A DNA stretch of 64,000 bases from Salinivirga cyanobacteriivorans. GTDB lineage: Bacteria; Bacteroidota; Bacteroidia; Bacteroidales; Salinivirgaceae. The position numbers and the translations under genes were made by a program. A model generated the notes under the pieces. That model did no database searches. It saw only the letters and a program-made list of their open reading frames with translations, and was not told the origin of the DNA. Location: NCBI RefSeq assembly GCF_001443605.1, contig NZ_CP013118.1, positions 1,499,501-1,563,500 of the forward strand, given 5' to 3'. Positions 43,311-54,458 of this stretch are shown one piece after another. Within the stretch, counting starts at the first letter, position 1. Each line of letters begins with the position of its first letter.

Positions 43311-43838
43311 ATGTCAAAACCAGGAAATAATAAAATTGAGGCCATACAGGGCGATATAACCCAAATAGAGACTGACGCAATAGTGAATGCGGCGAACTCT
43401 GCATTGAAAGGTGGAGGAGGGGTAGATGGCGCCATTCACCGTGCAGGAGGTCCTGAAATACTTGAAGAATGTAAAAGCATTGTAGCAAAAAATGGCAAAT
43501 TGCCAACCGGAGAAGCTGTTATTACAACCGGGGGAGCGCTCAAGGCAAAATATGTAATCCATACTCCGGGACCAGTCTGGCAGGGCGGTCATAAAAACGA
43601 ACCTGTTGAACTTGCCAATAGTTATCACAACTCACTTAAGGTAGCCGAAGAAAATAACTGTAAAACCGTTGCCTTTCCCAACATCAGCACTGGTATTTAT
43701 GGTTTCCCAAAAGACAGAGCAGCAGCAATTGCAGTAAAAACAATAAGGGAGTACATTCAGAAAACAACAAGCATTCAGAAAGTATACCTGGTTTGCTTCG
43801 ACAATGAAAATTACGATTGGGTTCAAAAGAACCTGTAA
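43311..43838 (+). CDS. Macro-domain protein, O-acetyl-ADP-ribose deacetylase type
   Basis: 175 residues, one macro domain. [20 protein letters not shown] (about 25-44) and the loop [15 protein letters not shown] match the YmdB/MacroD group, which removes acetyl from O-acetyl-ADP-ribose and ADP-ribose from proteins. Single gene; start ATG at 43311. Confidence 0.93.
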   Translation: MSKPGNNKIEAIQGDITQIETDAIVNAANSALKGGGGVDGAIHRAGGPEILEECKSIVAKNGKLPTGEAVITTGGALKAKYVIHTPGPVWQGGHKNEPVELANSYHNSLKVAEENNCKTVAFPNISTGIYGFPKDRAAAIAVKTIREYIQKTTSIQKVYLVCFDNENYDWVQKNL

Positions 43839-43879
43839 TAAGATAAAAATCAATAAGAATAATATTCCGAGCCAACTAA

Positions 43880-46012
43880 ATGCAACAACCAGCTTTGAAA
43901 AAATATCTGTTTTCACTTCTTCTTATATTGTCGGGTACAGTTCTATTTGCACAGCAAAACAACATAGACAGTCTTCAGCAATTGCTAAAAAAAGAGACCT
44001 CTGTAGAAACACGCATTGATGCGCTTAATCGGCTTGCACTAATACTGAGACGCTCCTACCCCGATTCGGCGCTTAAATATGGTGAGCAAGCAAACAAAAT
44101 TGCACTTAAAACCGGAGATTCATCAAGGCTTGCTGAGAACCATAAAAACATTGGCAACATTTACTACATTAAAAACCAGCTCGATACTGCAATTAAACAT
44201 TTCGAGCAGGCAATGGAAATATTTGAAAAGAAAAAAGACACCCTTGGACTTGCTAAAATTTATAATAATCTTGGTGTGGTAAACCGCGTAAAAGGCAATT
44301 ACCTAAAAACTTTAAAATACTACCAAAAGTCGCTTGAAAAACGCAAATTGCTTGGCGATAAAGAGGGAATGGGAAAAACCTATAACAATATCGGGAACCT
44401 GTATTTTTCACTGGAGGACCTTGATCTCGCAATGGAATACTACCAAAAATCGCTGGTTACAAGAAAACAATACAACGACAGTCTGGGTATGGGCGGATGC
44501 CTTAATAGCATGGGACTAATCCAGTTAGAAAAAGCACAATATGATTCAGCCATTATTATGTTGCAACAGGCAATGGAGATTTACAAAAGATACAACGATC
44601 GCCAGGGCATTGCCCATTGTCAATCGAGCATTGGACTGGCTTACATGAACCTAAACCAGTATAAGGTAGCATCACAGTACTTTGTAAGAGCACTCAATAT
44701 TTATGAAGATCTTGGCTCAAAACTCAACATTGCCAGAACACTTATTGAAATTGCAGAAACATACAATAAGCAAACCGAATACGAAAAAGCCGCAGAGTTA
44801 GCCGCAAGGGGACTTAGCATCGCGTTGGAAGCGGAAACAATCGGGCAGGCAAAAAATGCCTACAACCAGCTGGCAACAGCCTATGAAGGGCAAAAAAAGC
44901 CCACAAAAGCCCTCCATTATTATAAAAAATTTATTGAGGTAAAGGACAGCCTTTTCAGCATAGAAAAGATGCGTGAAATCGAATCTATCGAAAAAAAATA
45001 CCAGATTGAGAATCAGCGTCTTGAAATTGAGAACCTCGAAAATGAAAATATGCTGAATCAAGTTAAGCTTAAACAGATACGAAGTCAGCAAATTTTTACT
45101 ATAATAGCTTTTCTTATTGCTATTGGGTTCATTATTTTCTTATTGGTTACACGCAAGAAACTAAAACGTAAAAATGTTACCATTTTTGAGCAAAACAAAG
45201 AAATTACACGGCAGAAAAACATGCTCGAAAACCACAGGAAACATTTGGAGGAAGTAGTTCAGGAACGCACAAAAGATTTGCGCAATGCTAAAGAAAAGGC
45301 CGAAGAGAGCGACAGGCTGAAATCTGCATTCCTGGCCAACATGTCGCATGAAATAAGAACACCAATGAATGCTATTGTGGGTTTTACAGAGTTGCTTAAC
45401 TACACATCGCCCACAACAGAAGAAGCACAAACTTACAGAAAGCTGATCGAGGAAAACAGTAACCTGTTGCTCCATTTGATTGACGATATTATCGATATTG
45501 CAAAAATCGAGGCCGGCGAGCTTAAAGTGCAATTAAAAGAGACCCGACTTAATAAAATAATTGACAATACCATCAAGGTGTTCAATAATAAGAAAAAACA
45601 GATTGGCAAAGCACATATTAAAATAGAAAAAAACACAGATCCAAACCTGGAAAACCCGCTATTACAGACAGACCCTTTCAGGCTTCAGCAAATTATATCG
45701 AATCTGCTTGACAATGCCATAAAATTTACCGAAGAAGGCCACATAGAAATTGGCTTCCATATGGCCGATGAAGAGAACCGCCTGGTGGTTTATATTAAAG
45801 ACACAGGCATCGGAATGACAAAAGAGCAAAAACAATTTATATTTCAGCGGTTTGGCAAAGTTGAAGAACGCACAAAAAAACTATACCGGGGCGCAGGTTT
45901 AGGACTGGCTATCAGCAAAAACCTTACAGAGATGCTGGGTGGAAGAATCCGGGTCGAATCTGAATTTGGCGAGGGCTCTACTTTCCTCGTGGAACTCCCT
46001 TATTCCGCATAA
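43880..46012 (+). CDS. TPR-repeat sensor histidine kinase
   Basis: 710 residues. Signal peptide (LLILSGTVLFAQ), about six TPR repeats in the periplasm (roughly 40-380, for example HKNIGNIYYIKNQLDTAI), a helix near 405 (IFTIIAFLIAIGFIIFLLV), a coiled coil, HisKA with NMSHEIRTPMNAIVGF (His490), and HATPase (IISNLLDNAIKF, DTGIGM, GAGLGLAIS). No receiver domain and no adjacent response regulator, so its partner is encoded elsewhere. Confidence 0.92.
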   Translation: MQQPALKKYLFSLLLILSGTVLFAQQNNIDSLQQLLKKETSVETRIDALNRLALILRRSYPDSALKYGEQANKIALKTGDSSRLAENHKNIGNIYYIKNQLDTAIKHFEQAMEIFEKKKDTLGLAKIYNNLGVVNRVKGNYLKTLKYYQKSLEKRKLLGDKEGMGKTYNNIGNLYFSLEDLDLAMEYYQKSLVTRKQYNDSLGMGGCLNSMGLIQLEKAQYDSAIIMLQQAMEIYKRYNDRQGIAHCQSSIGLAYMNLNQYKVASQYFVRALNIYEDLGSKLNIARTLIEIAETYNKQTEYEKAAELAARGLSIALEAETIGQAKNAYNQLATAYEGQKKPTKALHYYKKFIEVKDSLFSIEKMREIESIEKKYQIENQRLEIENLENENMLNQVKLKQIRSQQIFTIIAFLIAIGFIIFLLVTRKKLKRKNVTIFEQNKEITRQKNMLENHRKHLEEVVQERTKDLRNAKEKAEESDRLKSAFLANMSHEIRTPMNAIVGFTELLNYTSPTTEEAQTYRKLIEENSNLLLHLIDDIIDIAKIEAGELKVQLKETRLNKIIDNTIKVFNNKKKQIGKAHIKIEKNTDPNLENPLLQTDPFRLQQIISNLLDNAIKFTEEGHIEIGFHMADEENRLVVYIKDTGIGMTKEQKQFIFQRFGKVEERTKKLYRGAGLGLAISKNLTEMLGGRIRVESEFGEGSTFLVELPYSA

Positions 46013-46034
46013 GCTGAAAATACACACAGCTTTT
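46011..46034 (+). terminator. Weak terminator-like hairpin after the histidine kinase
   Basis: AAGCTG pairs with CAGCTT around a 10-base loop with a short T-run. It begins on the stop codon. Confidence 0.4.
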
Positions 46035-46161
46035 CAATCGCTACCAGCCCCAATTCCCCAAAAAATATAATTTGTAAAAAATTAGCAAGAAAATTATCCG
46101 GGGTAAAGCTGCGAAAATCATATAACTTTTCGCTTTTTCTTAAATCAAATAAACATGCCGG

Positions 46162-47325
46162 CTATAGAAATCCCCAGAAAGCGATGAGTTTAAATACATA
46201 ATTGGCCACCACACCTGCTACAATACCTCCTACTGTGTGTGCCAAAAGCGCTTTAGAGGTGAGTGGTCTGTGACCAAGTGTATCGAGCATGGCTGTATGG
46301 GTACTCAAATAACCACTCCAGGTCATACCCATTGCCGTAAATACTGCAATAACATTACCGGTAATCAATCCCTCAGCCACAAAAGCCTTTACAAGTGACA
46401 ATGCTGCACCAACTGCACCAAGTGCGGTTATGGGAAAAGCAATTAATTCGGGGCTTTTAAAACCAAAGAGAAATTCAAATACACCATTGATATAACCTGC
46501 GAGTTTAGGTAAAATTGGCACGCCCTCGTATGCCAGGCCCTGATATCCAATTGCAGCATCTTTCGGGCCAAAGGTCACAATCATTACCATGGTACTAATA
46601 ATTAGTACGCCGGGAATAATGGCCAATCCTAAATCGACACCAGATTTTCCACCATCTAGCAACGCATTCAAAAACCTTAAAAAGGTACTACCCTCGCTCC
46701 GAAACCTGATCTTATCATCTTCGCCATGTTTTTCCTCTGTGGTTTTACATTCTATTTTATTGCAAATTAAACGCTGCATTAATCGTGTGCTTATTATTGC
46801 TCCTATCAATGCCCCAAATAATCCGACGAGTGCAGGACCGAAAAAGCCCAACCCGGCCATAAATGTCAGCACAATCAGCCCCATGCCGAATGCTGTCCCA
46901 AAATTGGCCAGCGAAACCAGTTCGTATTCATAAAAATATTTCTTGAAGTTTTTATCGTTTGCCAGGCTTATAATCGCCGGATTATCGGAAAAGAAAGTCA
47001 TCAATCCGGCCAAAGCCGAAACTCCGGGCAAATTAAATATCGGCCGCATAAAAGGACGCAAAATAAACTCAAGCAGGCGTACTACCCCAAACTCAATCAT
47101 TAACCTACCCAATGCACCACTTAGCACAGTAATACCCATGATGAAAAACACGGTATTCATAAGCAAGTCCCAGGCAGTATTCATAATGGTATTAAGCAAA
47201 TTGGCTGTACCCATTTTATGTCCGAGGAAACCGAAAAACACGAAAAATATTATTAAAAAAATAAAAGCTTCATAGCGTCTTTTCACTACAAAGCTTGTAT
47301 TCTTGAGTTTCAGGATAGGCTTCAT
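46162..47325 (-). CDS. Gate (nucleoside-recognition) domain membrane protein
   Basis: 387 residues, about ten helices. Two Gate-type halves (FFIMGITVLSGALGRLMIEF and SDNPAIISLANDKNF; GLAIIPGVLIISTMVMIVT). Related to YjiH and SpmA/SpmB proteins. The substrate is unknown. Confidence 0.85.
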   Translation of the reverse strand: MKPILKLKNTSFVVKRRYEAFIFLIIFFVFFGFLGHKMGTANLLNTIMNTAWDLLMNTVFFIMGITVLSGALGRLMIEFGVVRLLEFILRPFMRPIFNLPGVSALAGLMTFFSDNPAIISLANDKNFKKYFYEYELVSLANFGTAFGMGLIVLTFMAGLGFFGPALVGLFGALIGAIISTRLMQRLICNKIECKTTEEKHGEDDKIRFRSEGSTFLRFLNALLDGGKSGVDLGLAIIPGVLIISTMVMIVTFGPKDAAIGYQGLAYEGVPILPKLAGYINGVFEFLFGFKSPELIAFPITALGAVGAALSLVKAFVAEGLITGNVIAVFTAMGMTWSGYLSTHTAMLDTLGHRPLTSKALLAHTVGGIVAGVVANYVFKLIAFWGFL

Positions 47326-47434
47326 TGTTGGTTTATTTTCTGGTGTAATTAAAGTTTAAAAACATTAAATTTCAGCAGACAAATATAAGACCTTTGTAAG
47401 GTGATGAAATATGTTATTTGTCATGCTTTAAAAA

Positions 47435-47791
47435 TCAATTTTCAGAAGCCTCGGCTTCGAGTTCATCCCAAAACTCAACGGCTCTGCGCAAATGTGGAAT
47501 TACAATTGTACCCCCCACCACATTGGCAACACTAAAAATTTCAAACAGTTCAGCTTTGCTTACTCCCAATTTATGGCACTGTTCTACATGGTAACGAATA
47601 CAGTCGTCGCAACGCAGCACCATTGATGACACCAATCCAAGCATCTCTTTGGTCCTGGTATCCAAAGCTCCCTCCATATAAGTATTGGTATCAAGGTTAA
47701 ATATACGCTTGATTACCTTGTTATTTCCGGCCAGTATTCGCTCATTCATTTCTTGCCTGTATTCACGATAGTGCTTTAATGTTTCGCTCAT
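47435..47791 (-). CDS. Carboxymuconolactone decarboxylase/AhpD-like protein
   Basis: 118 residues of the CMD fold. CDDCIRYHVEQC holds the CxxC and His of the peroxidase-linked AhpD active site. Likely reduction of peroxides or thiol exchange; the partner is unknown. It lies 27 bases after miaB. Confidence 0.9.
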   Translation of the reverse strand: MSETLKHYREYRQEMNERILAGNNKVIKRIFNLDTNTYMEGALDTRTKEMLGLVSSMVLRCDDCIRYHVEQCHKLGVSKAELFEIFSVANVVGGTIVIPHLRRAVEFWDELEAEASEN

Positions 47792-47818
47792 AATTTGAGG
47801 TATTTAAGATTTATAAAT

Positions 47819-49141
47819 TTATTCTACTAAAGATCCTTTGAGAGTGGCAGACGAACAGTCAAACACCTTCACCTGAACATAATCGCCCGGGTTATAATTT
47901 CCTTTTGGAAATACAATTACCTTATTTTGTTCATTGCGACCAAAGAGCTCCTGATCTGATTTTTTTGAAACACCTTCAGCCAGAACGGCAAACTTTTTCC
48001 CGATGTCTGCCTTGTTACTTTTAATTGAAAGCTCCTGTTGCAGCGCAATAATCTCCTGTAAGCGCTTTGTTTTTGTCTCTTCCGGGACATTATCTTTCAA
48101 GTGTTTGGCCGCGTAGGTGCCTTCCCGCTCACTATATTTGAACATAAATGCCCAATCGAATCCCACTTCCTTCATCAACGACAGGGTTTGCTGGTGATCT
48201 ACTTCGGTTTCATCATGAAAACCACAAAAAATATCCGTAGTTATGCCGCAGTTCGGAATGAACTCATGTATTTTCTGAATCCGTTCCATATACCAGTCGC
48301 GATCATATTTCCGGTTCATCAGCTTAAGCATCCTTGAACTACCAGACTGTACCGGCAAATGAATATGGTTACAAATATTATCGTTTTCGGCAATTGTTTC
48401 GATAAGCTTGTCAGAGATATCTTTTGGGTGAGAAGTAGTGAAACGAATTCGGACAGTAGTGTCCAGTTTTGATACACTTTTTAATAGGTCAGGAAAATCA
48501 ATATCTGCCTCATCGGTTTTGTAATGATAAGAATTCACATTCTGTCCCAGCAAAGTAATTTCTTTATGGCCTGTATTAATAAGTTCCTGCACCTCACTCA
48601 TAACATCTTCTGGGTTTCGACTGCGCTCACGTCCCCTGGTATAAGGCACAATACAATATGTACAAAAATTGTTACACCCACGACTAATTGACACAAAACC
48701 CCCAAATGCATTTTCCTCAAGCCTCTTTGGCAAAATACCGGCATAAGTTTCTTCTTTCGAGAGCTCAGTATCAATAGCCGGATCACCCTTATCGGCCATG
48801 GTTAACATGCCGGGTAATTTCCGGTAGGAATCCGGTCCGGCCACCAAGCTAACCAGCTTATTTTCAGCTAACTTACCACCAAGCCTTTCGGCCATACATC
48901 CAATCACTCCAACTTTAAGCTCCGGATTTATTTTTTTATTATGTTTTAAAGCATCTAACCGGTTCCAAATGCGCTTCTCCGCATTATCTCTAATAGAACA
49001 GGTGTTGATTAACACAAGATCAGCCTCTGATTCGTCATTTGTAACTTCATAATGCTCTTCACCCAGCACAGATGCAACAACCTCACTGTCTGCCACATTC
49101 ATTTGGCATCCGTACGTTTCGATATATAACTTCTTCGCCAT
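47819..49141 (-). CDS. miaB: MiaB, tRNA methylthiotransferase
   Basis: 440 residues. Adds methylthio to N6-dimethylallyl-A37 of tRNAs. N-terminal UPF0004 domain with YGCQMNVADSE and NTCSIRDNA, radical-SAM motif CNNFCTYCIVPYTRG, and C-terminal TRAM domain (KGNYNPGDYVQVKV). Confidence 0.96.
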   Translation of the reverse strand: MAKKLYIETYGCQMNVADSEVVASVLGEEHYEVTNDESEADLVLINTCSIRDNAEKRIWNRLDALKHNKKINPELKVGVIGCMAERLGGKLAENKLVSLVAGPDSYRKLPGMLTMADKGDPAIDTELSKEETYAGILPKRLEENAFGGFVSISRGCNNFCTYCIVPYTRGRERSRNPEDVMSEVQELINTGHKEITLLGQNVNSYHYKTDEADIDFPDLLKSVSKLDTTVRIRFTTSHPKDISDKLIETIAENDNICNHIHLPVQSGSSRMLKLMNRKYDRDWYMERIQKIHEFIPNCGITTDIFCGFHDETEVDHQQTLSLMKEVGFDWAFMFKYSEREGTYAAKHLKDNVPEETKTKRLQEIIALQQELSIKSNKADIGKKFAVLAEGVSKKSDQELFGRNEQNKVIVFPKGNYNPGDYVQVKVFDCSSATLKGSLVE

Positions 49142-49359
49142 TTCTTAAAAATCATTTTGATTTGCCGCTGCAAAGATAATGCTTATCGCTATTGAATCTA
49201 TAAACTATTTAACTGAATTATAGAACTTATAATCAACTCACTCATAAACACAAGTGCAAAATCCTTTCAAATTAAGGGTTTTCGTATCTTTAAATCCATT
49301 TAAACAGACCACATTTTTTTATAATTTTGCAAATAAGACCTAAAACAAAACCAGATCAT

Positions 49360-50109
49360 ATGGCAGGACATAGTAAATGGGCAAACATTAAACACAGGAA
49401 AGGTGCACAGGACGCAAAAAGAGCAAAAATGTTCACCCGGATATCGAAAGAGATAATGATTGCTGTAAAGGAGGGCAATGATCCGGATCCAAATAACAAC
49501 CCCCGATTGCGGCTTGCCATACAGAATGCACGGGGAATAAACATGCCCAAAGACAACATTCAGCGGGCAATAGATAAAGCATCTGATAAATCAACCGACC
49601 AGCTGGCCGAAATGACCTTTGAGGGACATGGACCGGGTGGAGTTGGAATTTTTGTGGAGTGCATGACAGACAATAACAACCGCACAGTGAGCGATGTACG
49701 CTCGATATTTAACAAGCGGGGTGGCAGCCTGGGTAAAAATGGCTCACTCAGTTTTATTTTTGAACGAAAAGGCGTTTTTACCATACCTAAAAAAGCTGAC
49801 TTAAACCTAGAAGAACTTGAACTTGAGCTTATTGATGCTGGAGCAGAAGAGTTTGACAGCGAAGGAGAAATGCTCATCGTAACTACATCGATGGAGGACT
49901 TTGGCAACATGCAGAAAAAACTCGATGAACTGAATATAGAAGCTGAAAATGCAGGTTTGCAAAGAATACCCAACTCGACACAGGAAGTTGATTTAGCAAC
50001 AGCAAAAAAAGTACTGGCGATGGTGGAAGAATTCGAGGAAAACGATGATGTTCAGAACGTTTACCACAACCTCGAAATGACCCCGGAACTGGAAAAAGAG
50101 CTCTCTTAA
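49360..50109 (+). CDS. YebC/PmpR-family protein
   Basis: 249 residues. MAGHSKWANIKHRKGAQDA and EGHGPGGVGIFVECMTDN are family hallmarks. Members are DNA-binding regulators or, as found more recently, act on ribosomes stalled at proline runs. ATG at 49360 is preferred because it begins exactly at MAGHSKW. Confidence 0.93.
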   Translation: MAGHSKWANIKHRKGAQDAKRAKMFTRISKEIMIAVKEGNDPDPNNNPRLRLAIQNARGINMPKDNIQRAIDKASDKSTDQLAEMTFEGHGPGGVGIFVECMTDNNNRTVSDVRSIFNKRGGSLGKNGSLSFIFERKGVFTIPKKADLNLEELELELIDAGAEEFDSEGEMLIVTTSMEDFGNMQKKLDELNIEAENAGLQRIPNSTQEVDLATAKKVLAMVEEFEENDDVQNVYHNLEMTPELEKELS

Positions 50110-50209
50110 TCCTATTATACTGACTACAAGCCCATAGAATACTTTGGCTCCTTTTTTGATTAGTTTTCAAACAAGGAACGAACAGCAACTAATTAGGAAA
50201 ACTATTTGT

Positions 50210-52615
50210 ATGAACAGAATTTTATTGAGCCTTACGCTTATAATTATTCCCGTTATTTCTATATATGCACAAGAAAAGAAACAAGTTGAAGCAACCCGCA
50301 CATCAGAATTAATAACAATTGACGGAAAACTCCAGGAAACGGCATGGGACGAAACCCCGCAAGCTACAAATTTTACCCAGTACAGTCCGTACAACGGCAA
50401 AGCACCCAGCGAAGCTACGCATGTAAGATTTCTTTATGATGACAACGCTTTGTACGTCGGAGCTTTTTTAGAAGACCACCATCCGGACCAAATATCAAAA
50501 AACCTGGGGAAAAGAGATAATTTCAACCTGGCAGATTATTTCGGTGTATATATCGATCCATACAATGATGCAAGTAAGGCCTATGGCTTTTTCGTAACCT
50601 CTACCGGTGTGCAGGTCGATGTAAAATCTACCACATACAAAGATTACCGATGGGATGCTGTTTGGGAGTCGGCCGTCACACACACTCCAAATGGATGGAG
50701 CATTGAGATGCGCATCCCCTACTCAGCTCTGCGATTTTCCAAAGCTAAAAACCAGGAATGGGGATTAAACATCGAACGCGTAATACAGCGTAACAGGGAA
50801 GTAAGCACCTGGAACTACATCGATATCAATACAGAAGGCACCAATAAACAAGCAGGTGTTTTAACAGGCATTGTGGATGTAAAACCTCCCGTCAGGCTGG
50901 CATTCATTCCATACATGTCGGCATATGCAGAAAACGAAAGCAATGAAAACAGTTACTCCATTAAAGGAGGAATGGATGTAAAATATGGCATCAACGAAAG
51001 TTTCACGCTAGATATGATGCTCATACCCGATTTCGGGCAGGTAAAATCTGACAAGGAACGCCTAAATCTGAGCCCATTTGAGACTTATTACGGCGAAAAC
51101 CGGGAATTTTTCAAAGAAGGCATGGAGCTCTTTAACCGCGCCGGCATTTTTTATTCCAGGCGCATTGGCAGCAAACCGGTTAATGCCCATAAAGCATATG
51201 ACATGGAAGACACAGCCGGGGTTGAAGTTGTAGAAATGCCCAACAGCACCCAGTTAATCAATGCCACAAAAATAACAGGCAAAACCAGCAAAGGCCTGAA
51301 CATTGGGATTCTGAATGCCATGAGTCAGACTACGCACGCTACCGTAAAAGATACTATAACCGGCAAAGAAGAAAAAGTACAGGTACAACCATTCACCAAC
51401 TACAATGTAAGTGTTCTTGAACAGAGTCTGCCGGGAAACTCTTTCATAAGCTTAATCAACACAAACGTGCACAGGCCTTCCAGCAACTACACGGCCAACG
51501 TAACCGGGTCGGAGGTGCGTTATGAAATAAAAGAATCCATTGCCGTAAAAGGTTCAGCATCCTTAAGTCAGCGTTACACATTAGATAATCCTTATGGTTA
51601 CACATACTGGGGCGAAGTTGAGCGCATTACCGGAAGATTCCGGTTCTCATTAAGCCACAATACCGAAAGCCCAAAATTCGACCCGAATGACCTTGGTTAC
51701 CTGCAAAGCCCGGATGAAAGAAGTAACAGGGCTGAAGTTTCGTACAGCATCAGAGAACCTTTTTGGATGCTTTTGAACTGGCACAATGAAATAAGTGTTA
51801 ATTACAACACCATGTTCGATTACCATGATTTCATCAGCACTCGAATAAACTTCTCAACTCGTGCAACAACAAAAAACCACCTTTCATTTGGTTTAAGCTC
51901 GCAAATCAAGCCCATAATGGGTTATGATTACTATGAACCGCGGGTGGATGGCTACAAATTTAAAACAGCTTCATGGCAAAATGGTAGCTTCTGGATATCA
52001 TCAGATTACAGAAAAACATTTGCGCTTGACCTCAGATTTGGCGGTTGGGTTGCCAATGAATATGATCAATCTGGCCTATGGTACAGCGCTAGCCCAAGGT
52101 TACGTCTGGGTGACAAATTCCAACTTGTTTATGACTTCAATGGCGATAACAGTTTCAACTCCATTGGCTATATTGACAATAATTCTGCTGAAGATTCAGT
52201 TGTATTCGGACGCCGGAACTACCAGAAACTTGAAAATAACATCAACCTCGATTATATATTCACACCAAATGCTTCTTTAACATTCTACTTAAGGCATTAT
52301 TGGACCAAAGTGAATTACGACCAGTTCTACCTGCTTAATAGGGATGGTACTTTAACTGATTATCCGGCATATAACGAAAACGAAGACATTAACTACAATG
52401 CCTTCAATATCGATTTGGCCTATACATGGCAATTTGCTCCCGGAAGTGAAATGTCACTGGTTTGGAAAAACCAAATTCTTTCGGAAACAGACGAAGTAAT
52501 TAATGACTTTGGACGCAACCTGGAAAATACTTTTACAGATCTTGGGAAAAACAGCATTTCAATCAGGGTACTCTACTATTTAGATTACCTGCAAATAAAA
52601 AATGCGATATTGTAA
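50210..52615 (+). CDS. DUF5916 / CBM9-like outer-membrane protein
   Basis: 801 residues with signal peptide (MNRILLSLTLIIIPVISIYA). N-terminal carbohydrate-binding-module-9-like domain (about 30-220, DGKLQETAWDETPQATNF) and a long beta-barrel-like C-terminal part. Typical of Bacteroidota DUF5916 proteins. The ligand is not known. ATG at 50210 preferred over 50144 because of the signal peptide. Confidence 0.85.
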   Translation: MNRILLSLTLIIIPVISIYAQEKKQVEATRTSELITIDGKLQETAWDETPQATNFTQYSPYNGKAPSEATHVRFLYDDNALYVGAFLEDHHPDQISKNLGKRDNFNLADYFGVYIDPYNDASKAYGFFVTSTGVQVDVKSTTYKDYRWDAVWESAVTHTPNGWSIEMRIPYSALRFSKAKNQEWGLNIERVIQRNREVSTWNYIDINTEGTNKQAGVLTGIVDVKPPVRLAFIPYMSAYAENESNENSYSIKGGMDVKYGINESFTLDMMLIPDFGQVKSDKERLNLSPFETYYGENREFFKEGMELFNRAGIFYSRRIGSKPVNAHKAYDMEDTAGVEVVEMPNSTQLINATKITGKTSKGLNIGILNAMSQTTHATVKDTITGKEEKVQVQPFTNYNVSVLEQSLPGNSFISLINTNVHRPSSNYTANVTGSEVRYEIKESIAVKGSASLSQRYTLDNPYGYTYWGEVERITGRFRFSLSHNTESPKFDPNDLGYLQSPDERSNRAEVSYSIREPFWMLLNWHNEISVNYNTMFDYHDFISTRINFSTRATTKNHLSFGLSSQIKPIMGYDYYEPRVDGYKFKTASWQNGSFWISSDYRKTFALDLRFGGWVANEYDQSGLWYSASPRLRLGDKFQLVYDFNGDNSFNSIGYIDNNSAEDSVVFGRRNYQKLENNINLDYIFTPNASLTFYLRHYWTKVNYDQFYLLNRDGTLTDYPAYNENEDINYNAFNIDLAYTWQFAPGSEMSLVWKNQILSETDEVINDFGRNLENTFTDLGKNSISIRVLYYLDYLQIKNAIL

Positions 52616-52628
52616 ATTTCATGTAATT

Positions 52629-54458
52629 TTAAGTATTAGAATCGAGCCATGCATGCAATGCTGCCACTGCCCACAACCTGTTGTACAAAAATGCATATTT
52701 GGGGCTTTTGAATTTTTTCTGTAAGTCAGCCACATATTCAGGATTTACAACCCCATGCTTCATAAGCATTGATTTATCGAGGTAGGCATTGAACCAACCC
52801 TCAAGTGGCCCCTTCATCCATTGTTCGAGTGGCACTGAAAAGCCTTGCTTTGGCCTGTCGAAAAGTTCCTTTGGGACATATTTGTAAAGAAGCTGTTTCA
52901 ACAAATATTTACCCGACTTCCCTTTCAGGCGCAGCCCCGGATCAAGGTTAAAGGCCATTTCAACCATACGATAATCCAGCAATGGAACACGCGTTTCAAG
53001 TGCATATCGCATACTGGCACGGTCTACTTTTGTAAGCAGGTCATCAGGCAGGTAGTACTTAAAATCAAACAAAGCCTGACGCTCCTCTGGTGTCAGTTGC
53101 CGGCGAATATGTTCAAATTGTGGTTTAAAAACTTCACCCGGTTGTTTAACCAGCTGAAGCAGCTCTCTTTGGCTAAAAAAGTACTGTTCCTGCGAAAAAA
53201 TGTGAGGTTCGTGAACCTGTGATTTTTCAAACAGGCGGGCAACTCTTTTATAACGGCTACCACCCATTGCTAATGCCGTCCTGTAGAACGGAGCCATCAT
53301 CTGCACACCTGGTTTTGCAAGGCGCCCGGCCCAAACATGGGCTCCATAACCCATAAACAACTCATCGCCGCCATCTCCAGAAAGTGTTACGGTTACTTCA
53401 TCTTTAGCCAGCCTGGAAACAAGCATGGTAGGTATGGCACTTGTATCGGCAAAAGGCTCATCGTATTGTGAAATAATATCGGGCAGCAACTCTTCAGCCT
53501 CTTTTTCTGTAGCATAAAGCATTCGGTGCTCAGAACCAATATGTTTGGCGACTTTAGCGGCATACCCTGTTTCATCGTGCCGGGTATGCTCAAAACCTAT
53601 TGTGAATGTTTTAATACGACCAGGATAATGCCGGGCCGCCACAGCAGAAACCAGGCTACTATCAATGCCCCCACTCAAAAAAGTACCCACAGGCACATCG
53701 CTGATAAGCCTGCTTTGAACAGCACTGTTCAGCACCTTATCGAAGCGAACCAGTGCCTCTCTCTCACTTTTGATCTGCTCTTTTCCAATTTGTCGTTCCA
53801 CGCTCCACCACTTGCGCTTCACAACTCCATTGGCATCAATTATAGCCAACTCTCCTGGTAAAAGCTTATGCGTATTTTCATAAATTGTGTCGGGAGCAGG
53901 TATAAAACCCAAATGCAAGTAATTGAGTACAGCCTGATGGTTAAGCCTTAACCTATCGTGTGGTAAAGCACGTTGTAAAGCTTTAAGTTCTGATGCAAAA
54001 ATAAATGTACCCGGCTGCTCATAATAAAAAAGCGGTTTAATGCCCACGCGATCGCGAAACAAGAATAACCGCTCCTCTTTCCTGTCGTAAATGGCAATGG
54101 CAAACATACCGCTCATATAGTTTACAAACTCCACACCCTTCTTGACAAATAACTCAAGCACCACCTCACTATCGCTGGTAGTTTTAGTTTCAATACGAAA
54201 TTGGGTTGCAAGCTCATTAAAGTTATAAACTTCGCCATTATAAACCATTACAAACCTGCCATCATGCGAATGAATGGGTTGGTTGGACCTTTCGTTAAGA
54301 TCGATTATACTAAGGCGCTCGTGTATAAGCCCAGCCTTTCCTTCCACAAATCTGCCTGAATAATCAGGTCCTCTGTGCCTCAAGGCTGCAGCCATCACTT
54401 CAAGCGATTGCGCGTTAAAATCCACACCAGCGTTCCAGTAACCTGCAATACCACACAT
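52629..54458 (-). CDS. asnB: Asparagine synthase (glutamine-hydrolysing)
   Basis: 609 residues. MCGIAGYW gives the nucleophilic Cys2, so ATG at 54458 is the true start (an upstream ATG at 54512 would bury it). Glutaminase domain about 2-210; synthetase domain with the PP-loop LSGGIDSSLVSA near 258. AsnB family members also modify other amides, but with this length asparagine synthesis is likeliest. Confidence 0.92.
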   Translation of the reverse strand: MCGIAGYWNAGVDFNAQSLEVMAAALRHRGPDYSGRFVEGKAGLIHERLSIIDLNERSNQPIHSHDGRFVMVYNGEVYNFNELATQFRIETKTTSDSEVVLELFVKKGVEFVNYMSGMFAIAIYDRKEERLFLFRDRVGIKPLFYYEQPGTFIFASELKALQRALPHDRLRLNHQAVLNYLHLGFIPAPDTIYENTHKLLPGELAIIDANGVVKRKWWSVERQIGKEQIKSEREALVRFDKVLNSAVQSRLISDVPVGTFLSGGIDSSLVSAVAARHYPGRIKTFTIGFEHTRHDETGYAAKVAKHIGSEHRMLYATEKEAEELLPDIISQYDEPFADTSAIPTMLVSRLAKDEVTVTLSGDGGDELFMGYGAHVWAGRLAKPGVQMMAPFYRTALAMGGSRYKRVARLFEKSQVHEPHIFSQEQYFFSQRELLQLVKQPGEVFKPQFEHIRRQLTPEERQALFDFKYYLPDDLLTKVDRASMRYALETRVPLLDYRMVEMAFNLDPGLRLKGKSGKYLLKQLLYKYVPKELFDRPKQGFSVPLEQWMKGPLEGWFNAYLDKSMLMKHGVVNPEYVADLQKKFKSPKYAFLYNRLWAVAALHAWLDSNT